Part shown: piece by piece, positions 26,648-37,191 of the stretch | How positions within the stretch are numbered: position 1 is the first letter of the stretch | Layout of the letters: every line of letters starts with the position of its first letter | Origin: Borrelia puertoricensis | GTDB taxonomy: Bacteria; Spirochaetota; Spirochaetia; Borreliales; Borreliaceae | Reading direction: 5' to 3' | Assembly (NCBI RefSeq): GCF_023035875.1 | Contig: NZ_CP075379.1 | Span: 434,001-498,000 of the forward strand | DNA: 64,000 bases | Position numbers and translations under genes: made by a program | Notes under the pieces: model-generated | Told to the model about the DNA's origin: nothing | Databases searched by the model: none | Seen by the model: only the letters and a program-made list of their open reading frames with translations

Positions 26648-26885
26648 CAAAATCTATAAAATCCAAAATATTTTTGAACAAATTAAACAAATAATTCATC
26701 AAAAAACACAAACAATTAAACATGTATTATTGCTTATAACATAAATAAATAAATAGAATTAGACAATTAGACAGCCTTCTACTAATACAACTATATATAA
26801 ATAAAAAAAATACTTATAATAAACTGAATAAAATTTACATTAATGAAAACCAAGAAATGATAATATAATATAAGGGGGTAAAACA
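26648..26885. other. dnaA-dnaN intergenic region, candidate unwinding region
   Basis: A 238 bp gap of roughly 80 percent A+T with small repeats (AAATAAATAAATAG, AATTAGACAATTAGACA). No clear DnaA boxes. A GGGGG site at its end belongs to dnaN. It lies close to where strand composition flips, so it is a candidate for the replication origin's melting element; this is inference. Confidence 0.4.
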
Positions 26886-28046
26886 TTGAACGAAAAATTT
26901 ATACTGTGCGACACAGAACAGATTTCAAAAGAGATTGACAAAGCCAAGAGTATAATTTTAAATAGGAACATAAATGACATTTGGAGCGCAATATTACTCG
27001 AAGTAAAAAATTCCAACCTCAAGATAAAGGCAACAGATAGGAATATCTTTTTTGAAAGTACAATTCCAATTGTTTCAGCAGAAAACTTTAAAGTATTAAT
27101 CAATGCTTCAAACTTTTCAGATGCAGTAAAAGCATTAAATTTGTACAATGAGCTAAAAATAAAATTTATAGAAGATGAAAACAAATTAAGCATTATTGGT
27201 GAATCAGAAAATAAAAATGGTAATTTCATAAATGATCATTTAAGTGAGCCAACTTTTTCTAGTGAAGAGATTGAAATTTACAATTATGACATAAATGAAG
27301 AGACCTATAATTTAACAATTGAGTTAACTCAAAGGGAATTTAAGAAAATTATAAACAAAGTCTCATTTTCAGCCTCACATGACGAGTCCAAAAACGTTTT
27401 AAATGGAATTTATTTTACAAAAGACAAAAACTCTGCATTGACATTTGTTTCTACCAATTCGCATAGACTATCTGTATATAAAACAGATTTAATATTTGAG
27501 GAGGATATCAATTTTATAGTTCCTGTCAAAATGGTTAATCTCTTAAGACAGATGATGATAGGAGAAGGTATTATAAAGCTCAAGGTCTCTGATAAAAAAT
27601 TTTATGTTGAATTCAATAATTATAAAATAGTTTGCAGTCTGATAAATGGAAGCTATCCTGATTATGAAAGTATTATACCAAATGAACAGCAGAACAAGGC
27701 GTTAATTGATGTTAACATTTTAAAAGATAGGCTCTCAAGGGTAAGTTCTTACACAGACAAAAGGTTTAAAAAAGTTATTCTGGATTTTGCAGGTAATCAA
27801 CTAAGACTTATGGCAGAAGATCCAATTACAGGAAGAAAGGGTGAATTTTTTGTACAAAGTCCTAATTATGATTATGAGGGGAGCGAGGAAATTGTAGCTA
27901 TTAATAGTGCTTATTTTACTGAGGCAATGGGTGTATTTGATACTCCAAAGTTAGAGATAAAATTCAGTGGAGGAGGTATATTGAAATTAAGTGACCCTGC
28001 GAATTTTGGTTTCATTCATTTGATAATGCCCATGGTATTAAACTAA
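26886..28046 (+). CDS. dnaN: DNA polymerase III sliding clamp (beta subunit)
   Basis: A 386-residue clamp starting at TTG 26886 behind TAAGGGGG. Three clamp domains are recognisable, with TNSHRLSVYKTDL in domain II and the C-terminal FGFIHLIMPMVL ending with the usual hydrophobic peptide-pocket residues. The first about 100 codons are A-rich and the rest T-rich, so the compositional switch of the chromosome falls inside or just before this gene. Confidence 0.95.
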   Translation: MNEKFILCDTEQISKEIDKAKSIILNRNINDIWSAILLEVKNSNLKIKATDRNIFFESTIPIVSAENFKVLINASNFSDAVKALNLYNELKIKFIEDENKLSIIGESENKNGNFINDHLSEPTFSSEEIEIYNYDINEETYNLTIELTQREFKKIINKVSFSASHDESKNVLNGIYFTKDKNSALTFVSTNSHRLSVYKTDLIFEEDINFIVPVKMVNLLRQMMIGEGIIKLKVSDKKFYVEFNNYKIVCSLINGSYPDYESIIPNEQQNKALIDVNILKDRLSRVSSYTDKRFKKVILDFAGNQLRLMAEDPITGRKGEFFVQSPNYDYEGSEEIVAINSAYFTEAMGVFDTPKLEIKFSGGGILKLSDPANFGFIHLIMPMVLN

Positions 28047-28066
28047 GATTCTTTTTTGTTGGCAAG

Positions 28067-29134
28067 ATGATAAAGAAAGTGGAATTTTTTAATTTTAAGA
28101 ATATAGAAAATCAGGTTATTAATTTTGATTTTAATAACATTTATTTTTGCGGAGAGAATGGTTCAGGTAAGACTAATATTCTTGATGCTATTTATTGTCT
28201 TGCTTTTGCATCTTCTTTTTTAGTTAGCACTGATAGAGAACTTATTACATATGGCAAGACAGAATTTTATTTAAAGTGTCTCTATAATGCTGAGGGAAAT
28301 GCTGGAGAGATTGGTTTGTCTTTAAGGAATGGAAAAAAAGAAGTAAAGGTTAACAATAGCATTGTAAAAGATAGAAAAAATTTGATATTGAACATTCCAT
28401 CAGTTATTTTTTCAAATTATGATACTGACTTTATCATTGGAGCTCCTGCTAAGAAGAGATGGTTCTTTGATCAGGCAATAAGTCTTGTTTCTTTAGATTA
28501 TTTAGATTCTCTTAGGAAATATCGAAAGATCTTACAGCAAAGAAATTTGATTTTAAGACAAGGAAATAAAGATTTACTTAAAATTTATAATGAAACTTTT
28601 GTTGATTTTGCTTTTGAGATAACGAAAATGAGAGAAAATTTTATCAAGCATTTTTATGAGTTTTTTAAGTACTATTATTCTTTTATTTTTGATGTTTCTT
28701 ATAGTTTAGAGATTAAATATTTACCTTCTGTGAAATGTTCTAAAAGGGATGAATTTTTGCAAACTTTGCTTTTAAAAGAACAAGATGAACTTTACAATGA
28801 AAGTACTTTAATAGGTCCACATAGAGATTTATATGAGATATTAAGTGGTGATAGAGTATTTACTCATCATTCTTCAACAGGACAAATTAGGGCACTTGCT
28901 TTAATTTATAGGCTTGTTCAGGTCATTATGTTTAATAAGCGATTTGGTATAGCTCCTATTTTGCTTTTTGATGATGTGTTTTTAGAATTGGATAGTGTGA
29001 GAAGAAAAAGAGTTTTTGATATCCTGCCAAAAGATTCTCAGTGCTTCTTTACGTTTTTAGATGACTGTTATGATATTAGACAGGGCAGTAATTTTATGGT
29101 ATACAGGATTAAGAATGGAAGATTTGAGCTTTAA
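28067..29134 (+). CDS. recF: RecF recombination/replication-gap ATPase
   Basis: A 355-residue SMC-like ABC ATPase. Walker A GENGSGKT is at 29-36 with the NILDAIY that follows it in RecF. YNESTLIGPHRDLYEI, the STGQIRALALIYRLVQ signature and Walker B ILLFDDVFLELD are present. RecF loads RecA at gaps. It stands 20 nt after dnaN in the standard dnaA-dnaN-recF order. It overlaps the start of the DUF721 gene by 20 nt. Confidence 0.93.
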   Translation: MIKKVEFFNFKNIENQVINFDFNNIYFCGENGSGKTNILDAIYCLAFASSFLVSTDRELITYGKTEFYLKCLYNAEGNAGEIGLSLRNGKKEVKVNNSIVKDRKNLILNIPSVIFSNYDTDFIIGAPAKKRWFFDQAISLVSLDYLDSLRKYRKILQQRNLILRQGNKDLLKIYNETFVDFAFEITKMRENFIKHFYEFFKYYYSFIFDVSYSLEIKYLPSVKCSKRDEFLQTLLLKEQDELYNESTLIGPHRDLYEILSGDRVFTHHSSTGQIRALALIYRLVQVIMFNKRFGIAPILLFDDVFLELDSVRRKRVFDILPKDSQCFFTFLDDCYDIRQGSNFMVYRIKNGRFEL

Positions 29135-29414
29135 AAAAGCCGCTGATGTACTTAAAGAATATTTAAATACGGATATATGTTCTAATGAAAAGCTAAATGC
29201 TAGTTTTATATTGTCTAAAAATTGGCAAATAATATTCAAAGAGCTTGCAGATAGAGTAAAATTATTGAATTTGAAGGAGGATAAAATATTATTTGTTTCT
29301 GTTAAAAATTCAAGTGTTTTATATAGTGTTTCTCTTAATAGATCAAAAATAATAAAATTAATAAAGGAGTCTACAGGTCTTGAAATATTGGATATAAAGG
29401 TTTTGATAAGATGA
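29115..29414 (+). CDS. DUF721/DciA-like protein
   Basis: A 99-residue protein. The frame is open from 29061, but ATG 29115 (MEDLSFKKAADVLKEYL) fits the family length. The DUF721 pattern is present: an N-terminal helix, then LSKNWQIIFKELADRV, the strand ILFVSVKNSSVLYSVSL, and a final LEILDIKVLIR. DUF721 proteins near dnaA/recF in other bacteria are DciA helicase loaders. If this holds, it would load DnaB in Borrelia; that function is inferred. Confidence 0.7.
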   Translation: MEDLSFKKAADVLKEYLNTDICSNEKLNASFILSKNWQIIFKELADRVKLLNLKEDKILFVSVKNSSVLYSVSLNRSKIIKLIKESTGLEILDIKVLIR

Positions 29415-29504
29415 TTTTATTGACAATTGTATTTGTATAATATAATATTGTAGTGTTTAACTTATATCTTATGACTAAAGAATGTTTTTAATTGGAGGAC
29501 TTTT

Positions 29505-29660
29505 TTGAAGAGGACTTATCAGCCGAGTCGGGTTAAGAGAAACAGGAAATTTGGATTTAGGGCTAGGATGAAAACTAAGAGCGGGAGACTTATTCTTGCC
29601 AGAAGAAGAGCTAAGGGAAGATCAAAATTAACTGTTTCTGATGAAAAAAAGAAATATTAG
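29505..29660 (+). CDS. rpmH: 50S ribosomal protein L34
   Basis: A 51-residue very basic protein ([20 protein letters not shown], then [16 protein letters not shown]), the L34 signature. It starts with TTG 29505 behind a GGAGG at 29494-29498. Its last 20 nt overlap the start of rnpA, as usual for this pair. The C-terminus is a few residues longer than in E. coli. Confidence 0.95.
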
Positions 29661-29985
29661 CATAAAATCAAAGGTAGAAATTCAGGAGCTTTTTAAAAAA
29701 GGTAGATTTATTAGGATAGAAGGAATTAACATATTTTATGAGTTTACAAGCTTATCAATCTCTAGAATGATTGTTACTTTTCCTAAAGTTTTTAAAGGTG
29801 CTGTTAAGAGAAATCGTGTTCGGAGAATTTTTAAGGAATGTTTTAGGAAACAGTTAGCTTTACTGAAAAATAGGTATGTTGACTTTATTTTTGTAGTTTA
29901 TCCTCAAAGAGTAGATGTTAATTATTATGAAGTTGATACTATGCTAAAGAATATAATTGTGCATGTCATGAAGAGGAAAGTGTGA
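29641..29985 (+). CDS. rnpA: Ribonuclease P protein component
   Basis: A 114-residue basic protein subunit of RNase P that matures tRNA 5' ends. The RNR motif region reads [30 protein letters not shown] follows. It overlaps rpmH by 20 nt at its start and yidC by 4 nt at its end. Confidence 0.94.
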
Positions 29986-31619
29986 GTCAGAGTAAAAGAA
30001 TTTTAAGAGCTATTTATTTGTCTTTATTTTTTATTGGTATTTTTATGCTTGTTGATGATGTCTTTTTCTCTAGAAAATCCCCTTCTGTAATGGATAGAGA
30101 GATTGGATTTAATTTAGATAGGGATTTTGATGTTGAGCATCATTCAATTGATGAAGATGATGTTTTAAGTTTAAGTGTTAATTCTAAAGAAATTGGTGTT
30201 GAGACTAGTATATATTATGCTACTTTCTCTACATTTGGGGGTAATCTAGTTTCTCTAAAGCTTAAAGATCATTTAAATTTAGAGAGGAATCCAACAGAAA
30301 TGGTTAAGGTTAATATAGATAGGGAAGGTCTTTTTTATATTACCTTTGATAACTTAACTAAAAGTTTGTTTTCATATGACAAAATAAATGATTATACACA
30401 TGAGTTTAAGACCAAGTTTGAATATAATGACAAATATTATGAGTATGTAAAGAGATATACATTTTCAAGCAAAAATGAATATTTAATCAAGCTAGAAATT
30501 TTTTTAAATAATGTTGATGCTAGTGATAATTTTGATGTTGATTTTTATAAATTTGTATTAAGTTCTGATATTGAGAATTTAAGCGAGAGAGGTAAACTGC
30601 AATATAATAATTATTTATCTCAGAGTATTTATTATGATACTAAGCTTAGATATGGTAAGGATGGTTTAAGTGTTATTAAGCCTAAGTGGGTTGGTTCGAG
30701 CACTAAATATTTTGAAGTTTTGGTTTCAAAAGAAAATATGAATGTTGAATTTAAACAAGAAAATAAAGTTTTAAAGACTTTTATTTTAAACAAAATAGTT
30801 GACGCTAATATTAGTGACACCTTTTATATTTATGCAGGTCCTAGAGATAATGGATATTTAGATATTTTTAATAAAAATAATCTAAATAGTTTTGGTTTAT
30901 CTAATGTTGAATTTGGAATGTCTGTAGAGAAAAGCTTATTATACTTTATTCAAGTTCCTATGCAATTAATAATGCGAATTTTTTATAATATTATTCCTAA
31001 TTGGGGACTTTCAATAATTTTTTTGACAATTGTGGTAAGAATACTTATATTTCCTTTGACTTTTAAGAGTTTTAGAGCTACAGCAGAACTTTCTAAGTTA
31101 CAGCCAAAAATGAAAGAGATACAAGTAAAATTTAAAAATGATCCCAAAAGATTAAATGAGGAAATGGGTAAACTTTATAGGGAAGAAGGTGTTAATCCTC
31201 TTGGAGGATGCTTGCCTATTATTTTACAACTACCTGTGTTTTTTGCTCTTTATGGTCTTGTAAATAATTTCTTTTTGCTAAGGGGGGCTAGTTTTATTCC
31301 AGGTTGGATTGATGATTTGTCAATTGGTGATAGCATATATTATTTTGGATATAAAGTTTTTGTATGGACTGATATTAGAATTTTACCTTTTATTATGATG
31401 ATTACTCAGTTATTATCTACAATAATTAGTTCTAATGTTAGTTTTAAAAATCTTGGATCACAACAGAAATTTTTATATTTTGGTATGCCTATTATGTTTT
31501 TTTTCATACTTTATGATATGCCATCAGGACTTTTAATCTATTGGATTACAACCAATATTTTTACTATTTTGCAACAATACTATATAAAGATGAATGTATC
31601 TGAAAGGAGGAACAGATGA
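29982..31619 (+). CDS. yidC: Membrane protein insertase YidC
   Basis: A 545-residue inner-membrane insertase beginning with GTG 29982, overlapping rnpA by 4 nt. One N-terminal membrane anchor (about 8-27) is followed by the periplasmic beta-sandwich (about 60-300). The conserved 60-kDa insertase domain then follows with [20 protein letters not shown], the cytoplasmic [12 protein letters not shown] hairpin, [16 protein letters not shown] and a C-terminal membrane pair. It ends overlapping jag by 4 nt. Confidence 0.96.
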   Translation: MSQSKRILRAIYLSLFFIGIFMLVDDVFFSRKSPSVMDREIGFNLDRDFDVEHHSIDEDDVLSLSVNSKEIGVETSIYYATFSTFGGNLVSLKLKDHLNLERNPTEMVKVNIDREGLFYITFDNLTKSLFSYDKINDYTHEFKTKFEYNDKYYEYVKRYTFSSKNEYLIKLEIFLNNVDASDNFDVDFYKFVLSSDIENLSERGKLQYNNYLSQSIYYDTKLRYGKDGLSVIKPKWVGSSTKYFEVLVSKENMNVEFKQENKVLKTFILNKIVDANISDTFYIYAGPRDNGYLDIFNKNNLNSFGLSNVEFGMSVEKSLLYFIQVPMQLIMRIFYNIIPNWGLSIIFLTIVVRILIFPLTFKSFRATAELSKLQPKMKEIQVKFKNDPKRLNEEMGKLYREEGVNPLGGCLPIILQLPVFFALYGLVNNFFLLRGASFIPGWIDDLSIGDSIYYFGYKVFVWTDIRILPFIMMITQLLSTIISSNVSFKNLGSQQKFLYFGMPIMFFFILYDMPSGLLIYWITTNIFTILQQYYIKMNVSERRNR

Positions 31620-32338
31620 GTTATGAATTTTATGGAAAAACAGAACAAGAAGCAATTAAAAAGGCAATGAGGGATCTTGATTTAAGAGAAGGTGAGTTTG
31701 ATGTAGAGATTTTGGATAAGGAAAAGGTTGGATTTTTATTTAAAAAAGAGATGATTAAGATAAAAGTGTCTCCTCATGTGAAAGAGTACACACTAAATTC
31801 TGAGGCTCAGATTAATGAAGGTATTTATGATAAGGTTTTGGATTTTATTAAAGAAATGATAAATAAAATGGGTTATTGTGTTGATTTAAAGATTGAATCT
31901 AGAGAAGGTGAGTATATTAAGATTTCTATTGATACAGACAGTCCAAATATCTTGATTGGAAGAGAAGGAAGAAATTTAGATGCTTTGCAACTTTTGGCAA
32001 ATGTTTACATGTCTAGGCTTATTGGAGACAATGGTATTTTTAATAGGATAGTATTAGATATTGAGGATTATAGAGAAAGATTTAAATCAAGATTTATTAA
32101 TTTGGCAATCAATTCTTTGCATAAAGTTAAAAGGAGTAGACGTTCTATTCTTTTGCCAACAATGAATCCTTTTGAGAGAAGAATTATTCATACTACTTTA
32201 AATCGTTATAGTGATATTAAAACAGAGAGTGAGGGAGATGGAAATTTAAAGCGAGTTAGAATTTCTTATGTTAGGAATAGTAAATATAATAATAATTTTC
32301 GTAGTTATCAAAAAAGGGATTCTAATGTTAGAAAGTAA
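31616..32338 (+). CDS. jag: Jag/KhpB RNA-binding protein
   Basis: A 240-residue protein with an N-terminal Jag domain ([17 protein letters not shown]). A KH domain with [18 protein letters not shown] lies around 120-150, and an R3H domain with [13 protein letters not shown] around 185-205. KhpB/EloR proteins bind RNA and influence cell elongation in other bacteria. It completes the rpmH-rnpA-yidC-jag string. The C-terminal tail is Asn/Arg-rich and not conserved. Confidence 0.93.
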   Translation: MSYEFYGKTEQEAIKKAMRDLDLREGEFDVEILDKEKVGFLFKKEMIKIKVSPHVKEYTLNSEAQINEGIYDKVLDFIKEMINKMGYCVDLKIESREGEYIKISIDTDSPNILIGREGRNLDALQLLANVYMSRLIGDNGIFNRIVLDIEDYRERFKSRFINLAINSLHKVKRSRRSILLPTMNPFERRIIHTTLNRYSDIKTESEGDGNLKRVRISYVRNSKYNNNFRSYQKRDSNVRK

Positions 32339-32486
32339 GGTTTTTTTTCTATATTTGTAAATCGATGATTTATATTCATATGTTTATCTTTTACTTAAGC
32401 GATTAATATTTAATTGGTCGATGTTTTGTAGTTATGGGGGTTAGGGTAATAAATTTATTATTTATTTAATTTAAGGGAATTATTGT

Positions 32487-33545
32487 ATGAGAGTATTTTT
32501 AACGGGTATTGCAGGATTTATTGGATTTCATGTTGCCAAGAGGCTTGCTGATAATGGACATGAAGTTTTAGGTGTTGATGTTTTAAATGATTATTATGAA
32601 CCTAATCTGAAATATGAGAGATTAGAAGTTTTAGGATTCGATCGTAAGAATATAGGTAGTGGAAAAGTTATTCAGAGTAATAAATATAATAATTTAAATT
32701 TTATTTATCTTGATATTTTGGATAAAGATAAAGTCTTATCTCTTTTTTCTGATTATGAATTTACGCATGTTTGTCATTTGGCAGCTCAGGCCGGTATTAG
32801 AGATAGTATTGAAAATCCCGATAGTTATATTTCAGTTAATATTGTTGGGTTTTTTAATGTGTTGGATGCATGCAGAATACATAAAAGTCATATTGAGCAT
32901 TTTGTTTATGCTTCAACATCTGCAGTGTATGGGATAAATAAAAGGATGCCTTCAGATGAAGATAGCATTACAGATCATCCTTTAAATTTATATGCGGCTA
33001 GTAAAAAGTCTAATGAAGTTATAGCTCATGCTTACAGTTCATCTTTTAATATTCCAACAACAGGATTAAGATTTTTCACGGTTTATGGGCCTTATGGACG
33101 ACCTGATATGGCATTATATTTATTTGCAGATGGGATTATGAAACAAACCCCCATTAATATTTTTAATAATGGGAATATGGCTAGAGACTTTACGTATGTA
33201 GATGATGTTGCAGATGGTGTTTATAGTGTACTTAAAAAACCAGCTGAGAGTGATGGTAATTTTGATGTACAAAATCCTAATTCTTCAAGTTCCCTTGCTC
33301 CTTATAAGATATACAATATAGGTACGGGACATTCTACTGAGCTTTTGAAGTTTATTAATGAGCTTGAGACAAATCTTGGAAATAAAGCTTGTAAAAAATT
33401 TTTACCTATGCAAAAAGCAGATGTTGTGAAGAGCTGTTGTAATATTTCAAAACTTAAAAATGATTTTGCTTATGAGTCCTTAACCTCTATTAAAGAGGGT
33501 ATAAAAAGATTTGCAAATTGGTATAAATCTAAGATAGTTAATTAG
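32487..33545 (+). CDS. NAD-dependent nucleotide-sugar epimerase
   Basis: A 352-residue extended short-chain dehydrogenase. Rossmann motif TGIAGFIGFHVA (residues 6-17), HLAAQAGIRDSIENP and the catalytic YAASK are present, as is the GLRFFTVYGPYGRPDMA block. This block and the overall pattern are typical of UDP-glucuronate 4-epimerases. The exact sugar is not certain, and no glycan cluster adjoins it. It stands alone between jag and fba. Confidence 0.88.
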   Translation: MRVFLTGIAGFIGFHVAKRLADNGHEVLGVDVLNDYYEPNLKYERLEVLGFDRKNIGSGKVIQSNKYNNLNFIYLDILDKDKVLSLFSDYEFTHVCHLAAQAGIRDSIENPDSYISVNIVGFFNVLDACRIHKSHIEHFVYASTSAVYGINKRMPSDEDSITDHPLNLYAASKKSNEVIAHAYSSSFNIPTTGLRFFTVYGPYGRPDMALYLFADGIMKQTPINIFNNGNMARDFTYVDDVADGVYSVLKKPAESDGNFDVQNPNSSSSLAPYKIYNIGTGHSTELLKFINELETNLGNKACKKFLPMQKADVVKSCCNISKLKNDFAYESLTSIKEGIKRFANWYKSKIVN

Positions 33546-33665
33546 TATATTGTTCTGTATTTGTTTGTTTTTTGCAATTTTGTTTTTTTAAATTAGGGTT
33601 AGTTTTAGGTTTTAAGGTATATAATATAAGATATATGTCATTTTATGAGGAAGGAGGTATTATAG

Positions 33666-34745
33666 GTGGGTGTGTTAGATAAGATTAAGCCTGGAGTGGT
33701 TTATGGTAAGGAGCTACATACTTTATATGAGATATGTAAGAGTGAAGAATTTGCTATTCCTGCAATTAATTGTGTAGGTACAAATTCAATTAATGCTGTT
33801 TTGGAAGCAGCAAAAGAAATTAATTCTCCTATCATGATACAGTTTTCAAATAGTGGTTCTGCTTTTGTTTGTGGTAAGGGACTCAATGTCGAAAAACCTC
33901 AGGGGACTTCTATCCTTGGAGCCATTTCTGGTGCTATGCATGTTCATTTGCTAGCAGAACATTATGGAGTGCCTGTTGTGCTTCATACAGATCACTGCGC
34001 AAAAAAATTAATCCCTTGGGTTGAGGGGCTTTTAGAGTATGGAGAGAAATATTATCAAGAGCATAAACGTCCTTTGTTTTCTTCACATATGTTAGATTTG
34101 TCTGAAGAGTCAATTAAAGAAAATATTGAAATATCAAAAAAGTTTTTAGAGAGAATGTCCAAAATTGAAATGTTTTTGGAAATTGAGCTTGGAATTACTG
34201 GTGGTGAGGAAGACGGTGTTGATAATTCAGATAGGGAGCAACATGAATTATTTTCAACCCCTGAAGATATTTATTATGGATATTCTGAACTTATGACAGT
34301 TAGTCCTAATTTCCAGATTGCAGCAGCTTTTGGAAATGTTCATGGAGTTTATAAACCTGGAAATGTTCAGCTTACCCCTAAAGTATTAAGAGATGGACAA
34401 AACTATGTTATGTCAAAGACTAATTCAAGTAATCCAAAGCCTGTCTCATATGTGTTTCATGGGGGTTCTGGCTCTACAATAGAAGAGATTCATGAAGCAC
34501 TCTCTTATGGTGTTGTTAAAATGAATATTGATACAGATACTCAGTGGGCTGCTTGGGAAGGTATATTGAATTATTATAAGAAAAATGAAAATAGATTACA
34601 AGGGCAACTTGGTGATGGTAGTAATGCTGATGTTCCAAATAAAAAGTTTTATGATCCAAGAGTGTGGCTTAGAGAATCTGAGATTAGCATTAAAGAACGT
34701 GTAAAACTTGCTTGCAAGAGTCTTAATAATATTAATAGAAATTGA
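33666..34745 (+). CDS. fba: Fructose-bisphosphate aldolase, class II
   Basis: A 359-residue zinc aldolase of glycolysis. The zinc ligands are in VVLHTDHC, GNVHGVY and VFHGGSGS. The start is GTG 33666 with a strong AAGGAGG (33651-33657) 8 nt upstream. A TATAAT at 33620-33625 is a plausible -10 box, without a good -35. The gene ends before a hairpin terminator at 34775-34797. Confidence 0.97.
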   Translation: MGVLDKIKPGVVYGKELHTLYEICKSEEFAIPAINCVGTNSINAVLEAAKEINSPIMIQFSNSGSAFVCGKGLNVEKPQGTSILGAISGAMHVHLLAEHYGVPVVLHTDHCAKKLIPWVEGLLEYGEKYYQEHKRPLFSSHMLDLSEESIKENIEISKKFLERMSKIEMFLEIELGITGGEEDGVDNSDREQHELFSTPEDIYYGYSELMTVSPNFQIAAAFGNVHGVYKPGNVQLTPKVLRDGQNYVMSKTNSSNPKPVSYVFHGGSGSTIEEIHEALSYGVVKMNIDTDTQWAAWEGILNYYKKNENRLQGQLGDGSNADVPNKKFYDPRVWLRESEISIKERVKLACKSLNNINRN

Positions 34746-34774
34746 AACATGTATAACTTAAAAATTTGAACTTT

Positions 34775-34797
34775 GTCGCCTATAAGGGCGACTTTTT
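34775..34797 (+). terminator. Intrinsic terminator of fba
   Basis: GTCGCC (34775-34780) and GGCGAC (34787-34792) form a 6 bp GC-rich stem with a 6 nt loop, followed by TTTTT. It separates fba from hsp20. Confidence 0.85.
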
Positions 34798-34992
34798 CAT
34801 TTTTTGTATTTATTATACATAAATTGGCTTATTATTATATTTAAATGTTAAATTTATTCCCAGAATCATTATGCTTGTTATTTATTTATAATATTTATTA
34901 AATTTTATTTAATATTATTAAATTTTTGTTTAATATTTAAATAGAATGTTTTTGTATGAGCTTTTATATAAATTGATAAAAAGGAGTTTTAT

Positions 34993-35403
34993 ATGTGGTT
35001 AACAAATTATAAGAAAAGTTTTCTGGATTTTTTGAATGATGACTTTGATTTTATGAGTCCTAAAGGTGTTCATGATATTCCAGTTAATATTAAGGATGAG
35101 GGTAAGTCATTTATTCTTGAAGCTTACTTACCGGGGATAAAAAAAGATGATATATCAATTTCAATTAAAAATGATTATTTGACAATAAGTTATGAGAGTA
35201 AGGATGAATCAGAAGAGAAACATGATAAGTACTTAAGAGTAGAGAGAAGAGATATCTCTTTTGCAAGAAGTTTTAGGTTATCTGGGAATATTGATCAAGA
35301 TAAAATTAAATCAGAACTAAAAAATGGTGTTTTGCATATTAAGCTTCCTAAAAAGGCGGAAGTTATTGAGAAAACCCAAGAAAAAAAGATTACGATTGAA
35401 TAA
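34993..35403 (+). CDS. Small heat-shock protein (Hsp20/alpha-crystallin)
   Basis: A 136-residue chaperone. The alpha-crystallin domain (about 35-125) shows LEAYLPGIKKDDISI, LTISYESKDE, SFARSFRLSGNIDQDKIKSELKNGVLHIKLPK and the Ile-containing C-terminal tail. A GGAG site precedes the ATG. It stands alone between two terminators. To my recollection Lyme-group Borrelia have no gene here, so this is probably accessory to the relapsing-fever group. Confidence 0.92.
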   Translation: MWLTNYKKSFLDFLNDDFDFMSPKGVHDIPVNIKDEGKSFILEAYLPGIKKDDISISIKNDYLTISYESKDESEEKHDKYLRVERRDISFARSFRLSGNIDQDKIKSELKNGVLHIKLPKKAEVIEKTQEKKITIE

Positions 35404-35411
35404 GTTTGGTG

Positions 35412-35440
35412 TAAGGATGCTTTGGCATCCTTAATTTTTA
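35412..35440. terminator. Bidirectional terminator between hsp20 and aspS
   Basis: TAAGGATGC (35412-35420) and GCATCCTTA (35425-35433) make a 9 bp stem with loop TTTG, followed by ATTTTTA. The right arm contains the aspS stop codon (35431-35433), so one hairpin serves both convergent genes. Confidence 0.8.
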
Positions 35441-37188
35441 TAATTTTCAATTGTTAAATTTAGTTCTCTTAGTTGTTCGTTTGTAATCTTTGAAGGAGAT
35501 TTGTCAAGTGGGCTTGCTGCAAATGAATTTTTTGGGAAAAGTATTACATCTTTTATTGAACTTGAATGTGTCATTAGCATTAAGAGCCTATCAATTCCAA
35601 TGGCTATTCCACCATGAATAGGAGCTCCATATTCTAATGCTTTTAAAAAGAAACCAAATCTCTCTTCTGCTATTGTATCTTTAAATCCCACTATGTTAAA
35701 AATTCTTTGTTGAAGTTCTCTTGTGTGCACTCTGATTGAGCCTGAACCAAGTTCCATGCCGTTTAATACAAGATCATAAACTTCCCCTAAGACTTTACTT
35801 GGATTGCTTTCTAAAGTATGGATATATTTTTGTTGGGGAAGTGAGAACATATGATGGGCTGCTTTATAGCTTTTTGTGTCTTCATCGTACTCAAATAGGG
35901 GAAAATCATAAATCCATAAAAATTCAAATGTATTTTTGTTTGTAAGGTTTAGTTCATTTGCAATTTTGATTCTAATTTGTCCCATGGCTTTGCAAGCAGT
36001 TTTCCATGAATCAGCTATAAAAAATATTATGTCGTTGTTTTCAAGTGAGTAAGTTTGCAATAAAGTTTGTTTTATTTTATTTAAAAATTTGGCAATTCCC
36101 CCTAAAAATTCATTATTTTCTATTTTTGCAAAATAAAGACCGCTTGTTTTGTAAATTTTGGCATGTTCTTCTAAATTATTAATTTTGCTTCTTGAAAAAT
36201 TATGAGCTTGGTTTTTTATTATAAGTGCTTTTATTGTGCCTTTATTTTTTAATATATCTTTAAAAACATTAAATGAGGATTGTTTAAAATGCTTACTCAT
36301 GTCTTGTATTAATAATTCATACCTAATGTCTGGTTTGTCACTTCCATATGTATTCATTGCATGTTTATAAGTCATTCTTTTAAATTTTTTGGGTAAATTA
36401 ATGTTTAGTGTGTTTTTAAAAATGGTGAAGATAAGATTTTCCATTAATTTAAATATATTTTCCTTCTTTATAAAGCTCATTTCAATGTCAAGTTGTGTGA
36501 ATTCTGGTTGTCTGTCACCTCTTGAGTCTTCATCCCTGTAGCATCTAGCTATTTGAAAGTATTTGTCAAGTCCAGCTATCATTGTGAGTTGCTTATAAAT
36601 TTGTGGTGATTGTGGTAGTGCGTAGAAATGCCCTTTATGTATTCTTGATGGGACAAGAAAATCTCTTGCGCCTTCTGGGGTTGATTTGACAAATGTTGGG
36701 GTTTCTAATTCTAAGAAGTCTTTTTTTATTAAGTAATTTCTGATTATATGTGTTACTTTGCTTCTTAATATTACTTTTTGTTTTTGCTCTTCACGTCTTA
36801 AATCTAAATATCTATATTCAAGTTTTGCATTTTCATTTGCATTATTGTTATCTTCAATCATAAAGGGCAGTTCATTGCATCTTGAAATTATATTTATATT
36901 CTCTGCAAGTATTTCAAATGCTCCTGTTTTCATTTCTTTGTTTACTAGATTTGGAGGTCTTAGTTCTAACTTTCCTTGGACTTTAATGCAGTATTCCATC
37001 TTTATTTGAGATATTATCTTTAAAAGCCTCTCGTCGTTTACAAGTACCTGTGCTTCATCATATCTATCTCTAAGATTAATAAAGGTAACTTTTCCATGAT
37101 GTCTTATTTTTTTTACCCAAGCATTGATTTCTATCCTTTGGTTTATAAGTTTGTTGTTTATTTGATTGCATTTAATGGTCTTGAACAT
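35431..37188 (-). CDS. aspS: Aspartyl-tRNA synthetase
   Basis: A 585-residue class IIb synthetase. An N-terminal OB-fold anticodon domain ([22 protein letters not shown]) is followed by motif 2 region [24 protein letters not shown], the bacterial GAD insertion (about 290-410) and motif 3 [14 protein letters not shown]. The length is right for the bacterial form. It follows the antiporter by 3 nt, the last gene of a long leftward operon. Confidence 0.97.
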   Translation of the reverse strand: MFKTIKCNQINNKLINQRIEINAWVKKIRHHGKVTFINLRDRYDEAQVLVNDERLLKIISQIKMEYCIKVQGKLELRPPNLVNKEMKTGAFEILAENINIISRCNELPFMIEDNNNANENAKLEYRYLDLRREEQKQKVILRSKVTHIIRNYLIKKDFLELETPTFVKSTPEGARDFLVPSRIHKGHFYALPQSPQIYKQLTMIAGLDKYFQIARCYRDEDSRGDRQPEFTQLDIEMSFIKKENIFKLMENLIFTIFKNTLNINLPKKFKRMTYKHAMNTYGSDKPDIRYELLIQDMSKHFKQSSFNVFKDILKNKGTIKALIIKNQAHNFSRSKINNLEEHAKIYKTSGLYFAKIENNEFLGGIAKFLNKIKQTLLQTYSLENNDIIFFIADSWKTACKAMGQIRIKIANELNLTNKNTFEFLWIYDFPLFEYDEDTKSYKAAHHMFSLPQQKYIHTLESNPSKVLGEVYDLVLNGMELGSGSIRVHTRELQQRIFNIVGFKDTIAEERFGFFLKALEYGAPIHGGIAIGIDRLLMLMTHSSSIKDVILFPKNSFAASPLDKSPSKITNEQLRELNLTIENYKN

Positions 37189-37191
37189 AAT

